From positions 1-64,000 of the IMG/VR virus record IMGVR_UViG_3300042566_001780: a stretch of DNA of 64,000 nt; one strand, written 5' to 3'. Below the pieces are notes generated by a model. That model was not told where the DNA came from and did no database searches. It saw only the letters and a program-made list of their open reading frames with translations. The translations under genes and the position numbers were made by a program. This stretch comes from a virus. Position 1 is the first letter of the stretch; each line of letters opens with the position of its first letter. Below, in pieces: positions 1 through 3,658 of the stretch.

Positions 1-1
1 T

Positions 2-9
2 GATATAAT
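2..9 (+). promoter_or_regulatory. Extended -10 promoter of the tRNA cluster
   Basis: TGATATAAT contains a perfect TATAAT preceded by TG. The same word, TGATATAATTCA, recurs at 3268-3279 ahead of another RNA region, and TGTGATACAAT at 947-957 is a close relative. The -35 region would lie outside the window. It sits 20 bp before tRNA-Asn, so it probably drives the tRNA cluster. Confidence 0.5.
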
Positions 10-28
10 TCATCATACGATAATTAAT

Positions 29-105
29 TGGCATATAGCTCAGTTGGTAGTAGCAAGTGACTGTTAATCACTAGGTCCCTGGTTCGAGCCCAGGTATGCC
101 AGCCA
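29..105 (+). tRNA. tRNA-Asn (anticodon GTT)
   Basis: Seven-base acceptor stem TGGCATA/TATGCCA (29-35 with 95-101), T8 and A9 at 36-37, anticodon stem AGTGA/TCACT with loop CTGTTAA giving GTT, T-arm CCTGG/CCAGG with loop TTCGAGC, discriminator G at 102 and an encoded CCA at 103-105. All expected cloverleaf parts are present. It is the first RNA of the cluster. Confidence 0.93.
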
Positions 106-133
106 GTTTTAAACTTTTTGAAGAACTTCAAAA

Positions 134-337
134 ATGCTCAAAGATCGAAAAGCCCTTCTTGAAGATGAAATCAGGAAGAATCACAAGAAAGCCGCAGACC
201 TCTATCTCATGATGGTCTCTGGTACAAAGAAAACTGTTGAAGATCACTCAGAAGAGTATGAACTTTTGAAAGCTAAACTGACTGATCTTCGATTTGAATT
301 GAATTTAGTTGATTCCCTGATTTCTCAAGGCAATTAA
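134..337 (+). CDS. Small charged alpha-helical protein, unknown function
   Basis: A 67-residue protein lying between tRNA-Asn and the interrupted tRNA-like RNA. It is rich in Lys, Glu and Leu with heptad-like spacing (for example EYELLKAKLTDLRFELNLVD), which suggests a short coiled coil, and it has no signal peptide or membrane segment. The ribosome-binding site is weak (GAAG about 15 nt upstream). I do not recognise a family. Small proteins among phage tRNA genes are often accessory host-takeover factors, but that is inference only. Confidence 0.6.
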   Translation: MLKDRKALLEDEIRKNHKKAADLYLMMVSGTKKTVEDHSEEYELLKAKLTDLRFELNLVDSLISQGN

Positions 338-346
338 TAATTTTGT

Positions 347-511
347 GCCCGTGTAGTTGAGTGGTAAAAACAGACACTGAGTTGCAGCAATTCTAGACAT
401 GATGCAACAATGCTTTCATAACACGAAGGTAGTAGATCGGCCGGTTTGCTATCTGATTATGAGAGTGTAAAGGTGGAAGGTCGTGGGTTCGAGTCCCTCC
501 ATGGGTAGCCA
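347..511 (+). ncRNA. Interrupted tRNA-like (or tmRNA-like) RNA
   Basis: The ends form a tRNA body: acceptor GCCCGTG/CATGGGT (347-353 with 500-506), TA at positions 8-9, D-arm GTT/AAC (356-358 with 369-371) with a GTGGTAAA-type loop, and T-arm GTGGG/CCCTC with loop TTCGAGT (488-494). The interval ends in GCCA. Instead of a 17-nt anticodon arm there are about 95 nt. ACACT (374-378) pairs with AGTGT (464-468), and inside lie helices GTTGCA/TGCAAC (381-386 with 403-408) and CTTTCATAA/TTATGAGAG (413-421 with 457-465). The insert is too short for a standard group I intron. It could be an intron-containing tRNA or a tRNA-like domain closing another RNA, as in tmRNA. If 379-456 were removed, the loop TTATGAG would give anticodon ATG (His). 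Confidence 0.55.
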
Positions 512-651
512 TATCAAAGTGTTCATTGTTAGGTTCCTCTGATTATCCTAAGGTGTCATCAGAGCAGGGTCCTTGGAATTACAAGGAAGAAGAATGAGGA
601 AACTCATTTGGAAGGCAAGTGCAAATCCCCCTGGTGAATTCTTTGATATGG
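509..651 (+). ncRNA. Structured RNA with pseudoknot and GAAA tetraloop
   Basis: A gene-free interval closed by a perfect 11-bp stem, CCATATCAAAG (509-519) with CTTTGATATGG (641-651). Inside are a 7-bp hairpin CTCTGAT/ATCAGAG (537-543 with 558-564), an adjacent helix CAGGG/CCCTG (565-569 with 629-633) that encloses TCCTTG/CAAGGA (570-575 with 582-587), and AATGAG-GAAA-CTCATT (593-608), a six-pair hairpin with a GNRA tetraloop. TTAGG (529-533) can pair with CCTAA (547-551) in the first hairpin loop, forming a pseudoknot. No open frame explains this. I recognise no known RNA family; it is far shorter than the ROOL and GOLLD RNAs found near phage tRNAs. Confidence 0.6.
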
Positions 652-660
652 TTTAAAGAT

Positions 661-737
661 GCCGTTGTGATGGAATTGGTATACGTGTCTGATTCAAAAT
701 CAGAATTCTGTGGGTTCGAGTCCCACCAGCGGCACCA
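661..737 (+). tRNA. tRNA-Leu (anticodon CAA) without a long variable arm
   Basis: Acceptor GCCGTTG/CAGCGGC (661-667 with 727-733), Leu-type D-arm, anticodon stem TCTGA/TCAGA with loop TTCAAAA giving CAA, T-arm GTGGG/CCCAC with loop TTCGAGT, discriminator A and encoded CCA. The variable region is only ATTCT (705-709). Bacterial leucine tRNAs are normally class II with a long variable arm, so this one has lost it. The CAA anticodon, A73 and the Leu-like D-arm still favour leucine. Confidence 0.9.
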
Positions 738-742
738 TCAGT

Positions 743-836
743 TTTCCAAAACACATAGTCTCGCCGTTAGGCTAGCATGACGGATTATTGTTAGAGACCT
801 TGCATGATTAGACTTGAGTGCAATGTGTTTTGGGAA
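743..836 (+). ncRNA. Structured RNA closed by a 14-bp stem
   Basis: TTTCCAAAACACAT (743-756) pairs with ATGTGTTTTGGGAA (823-836) over 14 pairs including one G-U. Inside are GTCTC/GAGAC (758-762 with 794-798), within it CCGT/ACGG (764-767 with 780-783), and a second hairpin TTGCA/TGCAA near 800-823, giving a three-way junction. It lies between tRNA-Leu and tRNA-Arg with no open frame. Length and layout resemble the preceding element, with no sequence similarity that I can see. It may be a processing guide or an independent small RNA. Confidence 0.5.
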
Positions 837-847
837 TTATAGTTTTT

Positions 848-924
848 CTGCCCTTGGCGCAACTGAATAGCGCAACTGCCTTCTAAGCAGTAGGTTGTGG
901 GTTTGACTCCCGCAGGGCAGGCCA
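848..924 (+). tRNA. tRNA-Arg (anticodon TCT)
   Basis: Acceptor CTGCCCT/AGGGCAG (848-854 with 914-920), D-stem GCGC/GCGC, anticodon stem ACTGC/GCAGT with loop CTTCTAA giving TCT, T-arm GTGGG/CCCGC with loop TTTGACT, discriminator G at 921 and encoded CCA at 922-924. It reads AGA, which is used heavily in this AT-rich genome. Confidence 0.93.
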
Positions 925-946
925 TTCATTTTTAATCAACCAAAAA

Positions 947-957
947 TGTGATACAAT
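947..957 (+). promoter_or_regulatory. Extended -10 element (TGTGATACAAT)
   Basis: TGTGATACAAT resembles the TGTGATATAAT box near 3266-3276 and the TGTGATAGAAT box on the minus strand at 61715-61725. No good -35 lies at the expected distance, so it would have to work as an extended -10 promoter. It stands just upstream of the late box at 970-977 and the toxin-antitoxin-like pair. Confidence 0.35.
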
Positions 958-969
958 CAATCTATGGAA

Positions 970-977
970 CTAAATAG
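970..977 (+). promoter_or_regulatory. Late promoter box CTAAATAG
   Basis: CTAAATAG ends 36 bp before the ATG at 1014. It is one of eleven copies that stand 23-40 bp upstream of start codons in this window. It resembles the T4 late promoter box TATAAATA. Confidence 0.55.
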
Positions 978-1013
978 CTTATTGTTATACCACTAACTTT
1001 TTGAAGGTTGAAT

Positions 1014-1217
1014 ATGAATTTGATGAATGAAGTTCTTCAAGTCTCTTTGATTGAAGAAGACATCCAAGAAAACGGCGCTGGCTTCAAAGCTGAGGACCTC
1101 CGCCAAGTTATTCAGTGTGTTACTACACTGAATGAGCAACAGCTCTCTGAGCCTCTTGAAGCTGATGACTTCCTTGCTCAAATGCGCAAAGAAGGTCTTT
1201 TGCCTGGAGGTGAATGA
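1014..1217 (+). CDS. Putative antitoxin-like partner of the RelE/YafQ-type protein
   Basis: A 67-residue acidic protein (for example LIEEDIQENGAGFKAEDL) with no recognisable DNA-binding motif. I chose ATG 1014 because GAAGG lies 6 nt upstream; the in-frame TTG at 1008 has no ribosome-binding site. The stop codon at 1215-1217 falls in the start region of the next gene, the tight overlap typical of antitoxin-toxin operons where the antitoxin comes first. The antitoxin role rests only on this position, size and charge. Confidence 0.5.
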   Translation: MNLMNEVLQVSLIEEDIQENGAGFKAEDLRQVIQCVTTLNEQQLSEPLEADDFLAQMRKEGLLPGGE

Positions 1218-1219
1218 AA

Positions 1220-1630
1220 ATGGCAAAAGCAAGTAACGCCCCAGCAAAGAAGGTCGTTTTTCAAAGAACAGGTTTGTTCAATGACACCTTCGCAAACTAT
1301 GCAAATAATGCTACTGTGACAGCTAAGTTTGAGGATTTCATTGCCTTCAAGCGTCAGAATCCTCTTTTGCCTTATGGTAGCAAAGACGAACATTTCAAGG
1401 GCAATGGTCCCTTAGGTCAATCTAAAGTTATTCACGTTCACTTAACGCATAACGTCAATTTAATCTATAGTCGTGCCGGCAGTAATCCTATGACTATCAC
1501 TTTAATTTGGATTGGCGTTCATGATGAAATGGGCACAGGGCAACCACCAAATGCAAAGTTGCAAAAGAATGCTGCAGCAAAATTCTTAGCTGCTAAACCA
1601 GAAGGAAAAGTTTTTGAAAATGGAAAATGA
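1220..1630 (+). CDS. RelE/YafQ-fold toxin-like protein
   Basis: A 136-residue basic protein. Residues of about 35-115 follow the order of RelE/YafQ-type toxins: a DFIAFKRQNPLLPYG helix, a KDEHFKGNGPL loop, the strand KVIHVHLTHNVNLIYSRAG, and GVHDEMGTGQPPNAKLQK near the end. YafQ enzymes cut mRNA in the ribosomal A site; activity here is inferred. The start at 1220 suits GGAGG 9 nt upstream better than ATG 1214, only 3 nt from it. The gene runs into tRNA-Ser: its last nine bases, including TGA at 1628-1630, lie in the tRNA acceptor region. A late box precedes the pair. Confidence 0.55.
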   Translation: MAKASNAPAKKVVFQRTGLFNDTFANYANNATVTAKFEDFIAFKRQNPLLPYGSKDEHFKGNGPLGQSKVIHVHLTHNVNLIYSRAGSNPMTITLIWIGVHDEMGTGQPPNAKLQKNAAAKFLAAKPEGKVFENGK

Positions 1631-1711
1631 TGTAAGATGGTCTCTTACGACTGCCTGCTAAGCAGTTCGTCCAGTCAAATGGATTCGGTTCGATCCCGAC
1701 GTTTTCCGCCA
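1622..1711 (+). tRNA. tRNA-Ser (anticodon GCT), 8/4 architecture
   Basis: Anticodon stem ACTGC/GCAGT with loop CTGCTAA gives GCT. A long variable arm, discriminator G and encoded CCA (1709-1711) fit serine. The acceptor stem can extend to eight pairs, GGAAAATG/CGTTTTCC (1622-1629 with 1700-1707), leaving a four-pair T-stem TCGG/CCGA with loop TTCGATC; a 7/5 fold would put a T-C mismatch at the T-stem base. The D-stem is five pairs, GTAAG/CTTAC. Serine tRNAs of 8/4 form have been described in certain bacteria and their phages. The toxin-like gene ends inside its first nine bases. Confidence 0.9.
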
Positions 1712-1728
1712 TAATAAGGAACTAGAAA

Positions 1729-2403
1729 ATGAAAAAAGTTATTGAGATTAGGCCTGCTGAAGGCGGTGAAGATTCTAAGTTGTTTGTCAGTGATCTGGCA
1801 AACGCATATGTGAAGTTGTCCATGAAAAAGGGCTGAAAGCACCAGCTGTCAGATTGTGATTCTTACACAACAATCACAATTACTGGTCACGATTTGACAG
1901 CTCTATCTCAAGAAGCCGGTGGTCACAGAATTCAGCGAGTACCGCCAACTGAAAGAAAATGTCGGGTACACACATCAACTGTTACTGTAGCAGTTCTAGA
2001 TGGTGATTCTTTAGTTGGCACAATTGCACTAGATCAAAAAGATCTCAAGCTTGAATGGTATTCTGGTACTGGATGTGGTGGCCAAAATCGTAATAAGGTG
2101 ATGGCTTCTTGTAGATTGACGCACGTTCCAACAGGAATTGTGAAAACGTCCCAAACAAGAAGCCGCGAAACTTCTTATGCTCAAGCATTGACTGCATTAA
2201 CTCAAGCAGTCAATGAAGGTTTGACAAAATCAAAGTTGAGCCAATTCAATCAAATTCGTAAGAATCAGGTTGGAAGTGGCGAACGCGGTGATAAAATAAG
2301 AACTTATCGATTTCAAGATGATTCAGTAAAAGATCATCGCACAAACAAAAGTGCTTCTGTTGCAAAAGTAATGAATGGTCATTTTGACCTTCTTTGGAAA
2401 TAA
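1729..2403 (+). CDS. RF1-type peptide chain release factor, with in-frame TGA at codon 36
   Basis: The translation aligns with RF1 domains 2-4 and lacks the N-terminal domain of about 100 residues. Landmarks: IEIRPAEGGED at the start, GGHRIQRVPPTE with a PxT-type RF1 specificity tripeptide, GCGGQNRNK carrying the GGQ peptidyl-hydrolysis motif, and GSGERGDKIRTYRF...VKDHRTN near the end. One frame is open from ATG 1729 to TAA 2401-2403 except for TGA at 1834-1836. In E. coli RF1 that position is the Trp of ARRWRVE, so the TGA sits where Trp is expected. RF1 reads UAA and UAG, not UGA. The gene could be controlled by UGA readthrough, could restart downstream, or could be a point-mutated pseudogene. 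Confidence 0.75.
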
Positions 2404-2405
2404 TA

Positions 2406-2678
2406 ATGGCTAAGTTGAATGCACGACAAATTGGTGAATTGGAAGCTCGGCAATTCTTGGGTGATGATGTTTGGAAGGCTTACAAAACTGATTATGATCA
2501 GTTGATGGCTTTTCGCAAAACACTTAAGGGAAAACCGACTGAAGAACAGAAAATCATTTTGGCTGCTAATAATGCGTTCATTGATTTTTATGGGAGCATT
2601 TTGTTCCATTCTGCAAGGTTGGCTTCTAGTGGAAAATGTGACTGCACGCGTTGCGGAAAGATTCGCAACGCTAAATAA
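2406..2678 (+). CDS. Small protein with C-terminal CxCxxC, unknown function
   Basis: A 90-residue protein starting at ATG 2406, with GGAAA 7-11 nt upstream, directly after the release-factor stop. It is mostly helical with a charged middle and ends in CDCTRCGKIRNAK, a Cys cluster that could bind a metal if paired with another protein or a dimer mate. I recognise no family. The end of its reading frame overlaps the late box CTAAATAA (2671-2678) used by the next gene. Confidence 0.65.
   Translation: MAKLNARQIGELEARQFLGDDVWKAYKTDYDQLMAFRKTLKGKPTEEQKIILAANNAFIDFYGSILFHSARLASSGKCDCTRCGKIRNAK
2671..2678 (+). promoter_or_regulatory. Late promoter box CTAAATAA
   Basis: The box overlaps the last codons of the preceding gene and ends 36 bp before the ClpS-like start at 2715, the same spacing seen at 970-977 and for the minus-strand gene starting at 47939. 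Confidence 0.45.
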
Positions 2679-2714
2679 TCTTAGTGCTATCACTATTCTC
2701 AAAGAAAGATTCTT

Positions 2715-3089
2715 ATGAAACTCGAAAACCTCGTTATTGACAAAAAGCCTGATACAAAAGCAGCTACTACTTCTGCTCCAGAGGAAACTCCGGGTGGTGC
2801 CACTGTGATGATCTTGAATGATCCTATCACTCCAGCAGAAGTTGTAGTTGAAGCTATCATGCATGGTACTGGATTGTCGAAACAGGCTGCTATGAAGCGC
2901 ATGATGCGTGCTCATCGTAATGGTTGGGTGCCTATTGCTTCTTATGCTACTAAAGACATTGCTGAAACGATTGCAAACAAAATCGAGCAACACGCTCGAA
3001 ACAATCCGAACTATGACCACTATCGTCCATTTGTTCGTCATAACGGACCTTGGCCGCTAGCTGTTGAAGTAATGGATGCTGAACAATGA
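2715..3089 (+). CDS. clpS: ClpS-like adaptor of the ClpAP protease
   Basis: A 124-residue protein whose residues of about 28-105 match the ClpS fold: VMILNDPITPAEVVVEAI corresponds to the VILVNDDYTPMEFVIDVL segment, then a ...AAMKRMMRAHRNGWVPI helix-turn with the His found in the ClpS N-degron pocket, then ATKDIAETIANKI. ClpS delivers N-end-rule substrates to ClpAP and can block other substrates. The ND pair is kept but the second Asp of NDD is Pro, so binding preference may differ. A 27-residue flexible Ala/Pro/Thr-rich N-terminus precedes the fold. ClpS N-termini matter for ClpA engagement. The phage may use it to redirect host proteolysis; that is inference. Confidence 0.75.
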   Translation: MKLENLVIDKKPDTKAATTSAPEETPGGATVMILNDPITPAEVVVEAIMHGTGLSKQAAMKRMMRAHRNGWVPIASYATKDIAETIANKIEQHARNNPNYDHYRPFVRHNGPWPLAVEVMDAEQ

Positions 3090-3095
3090 AATGAT

Positions 3096-3172
3096 GCACC
3101 GATGACGGAGCGGTCTAACGTCTACGCCTGCAAAGCGTGTGTTCCCAGGTTCAAATCCTGGTCGGTGCTCCA
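3096..3172 (+). tRNA. tRNA-Cys (anticodon GCA)
   Basis: Acceptor GCACCGA/TCGGTGC (3096-3102 with 3162-3168), T8 and G9, a D-arm with a long AGCGGTCTAA loop, anticodon loop CTGCAAA giving GCA, T-arm CCAGG/CCTGG with loop TTCAAAT, discriminator T (expected for Cys) and encoded CCA at 3170-3172. Confidence 0.92.
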
Positions 3173-3180
3173 AAGTTTTT

Positions 3181-3243
3181 GCTACTCAAGTGATGAGGAA
3201 GACATCTCGGTGATTGTGACAAATCATCAACAAAATGAGTAGC
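3181..3243 (+). ncRNA. Small structured RNA after tRNA-Cys
   Basis: GCTACTCA (3181-3188) pairs with TGAGTAGC (3236-3243). Inside, GATG/CATC near 3192-3216 and TGATT/AATCA near 3221-3237 form two short hairpins, giving a small three-way junction directly after the tRNA 3' end. It matches the layout of the elements at 509-651 and 743-836. Confidence 0.4.
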
Positions 3244-3245
3244 TA

Positions 3246-3276
3246 TTGAACAAATGATGAGTTTTTGTGATATAAT
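3246..3276 (+). promoter_or_regulatory. Sigma-70-like promoter upstream of the structured leader
   Basis: TTGAAC (3246-3251), a 19-bp spacer and TATAAT (3271-3276) with an upstream TGTGA extension. The long spacer suggests that the extended -10 does most of the work. A transcript would start near 3283, just before the 15-bp hairpin at 3292-3360, and cover the tRNA-like element and the TerD-domain gene. Confidence 0.55.
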
Positions 3277-3291
3277 TCACCTACAAACTCT

Positions 3292-3360
3292 TCATAAACT
3301 GAATCTTGCTTCTATTACCAACGTTTTTGCCGAAACACCAGGGTGAGATTCAGTTTATGA
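3292..3360 (+). promoter_or_regulatory. Long 5' hairpin (15-bp perfect stem)
   Basis: TCATAAACTGAATCT (3292-3306) and AGATTCAGTTTATGA (3346-3360) are perfectly complementary and enclose a 39-nt loop. The hairpin begins within 10 nt of the predicted transcription start. Such 5' stems often protect RNA from decay. It precedes the tRNA-Val-like cloverleaf by 11 nt. Confidence 0.55.
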
Positions 3361-3371
3361 GTAGTTTTATT

Positions 3372-3445
3372 GGGACCTTAATTTAAAAGCAAAATGTCTC
3401 CCTTACATGGAGAATTCGGCGGGGCAGTACCGTCAGGTCCTACCA
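3372..3445 (+). tRNA. Non-canonical tRNA-Val-like RNA (anticodon TAC)
   Basis: An exact cloverleaf of 74 nt: acceptor GGGACCT/AGGTCCT (3372-3378 with 3435-3441), T8 A9, D-stem ATTT/AAAT, anticodon stem TCTCC/GGAGA with loop CTTACAT giving TAC, variable ATTC, T-stem GGCGG/CCGTC, discriminator A (as in Val) and encoded CCA at 3443-3445. However, the T-loop is GGCAGTA instead of a TTCRANN loop and the D-loop AAAAGCA lacks the GG pair, so the usual D-loop/T-loop contact is missing. Standard tRNA finders may score it low. It could be a divergent working tRNA, a decoy, or a tRNA mimic in the leader of the next gene. Confidence 0.6.
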
Positions 3446-3454
3446 CATTTTTCA

Positions 3455-3625
3455 AAATCTAGAATAGATTTACTTTTTCAGACGGCTATTTGATCAGCTA
3501 CTTCTACATCTTAATTACTGTTTTGCTGATCACGCTTTCCGTCTACACTTTTCAAGTTGGCTACTAATTCAGTTACTTCATAATCGCATCAGCGGTTGCA
3601 AAAACCGCTACCATTCCACTGAATT
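3455..3625 (+). ncRNA. Series of nested hairpins in the leader of the TerD-domain gene
   Basis: Three hairpin units follow the tRNA-like element: AAATCT/AGATTT (3455-3460 with 3466-3471); AGACGG/CCGTCT (3480-3485 with 3539-3544) enclosing TGATCAGC/GCTGATCA (3491-3498 with 3525-3532); and AATTCAGT/ACTGAATT (3566-3573 with 3618-3625) enclosing AGCGGTT/AACCGCT (3591-3597 with 3603-3609). No open frame is present. The last unit ends 33 nt before the start codon at 3659, which has no strong Shine-Dalgarno, so the leader may control translation. Confidence 0.5.
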
Positions 3626-3658
3626 TCCTTTCCAATTTCATTTTTTGAAAGTTTCATC

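Noticed and set aside
347-511. Conventional group I intron in the interrupted tRNA-like RNA
   Set aside because: The insert is about 80 nt and has none of the P4/P7 core motifs that are clear in the polymerase intron.
1729-2403. Genome-wide reassignment of UGA to Trp
   Set aside because: TGA ends many genes at their natural family ends in this window (for example 1217, 8456 and 56103), and no tRNA with anticodon TCA was found.
3372-3445. tmRNA fragment
   Set aside because: The element closes as a complete 74-nt cloverleaf with an anticodon arm. There is no mRNA-like tag frame or tmRNA pseudoknot order around it.
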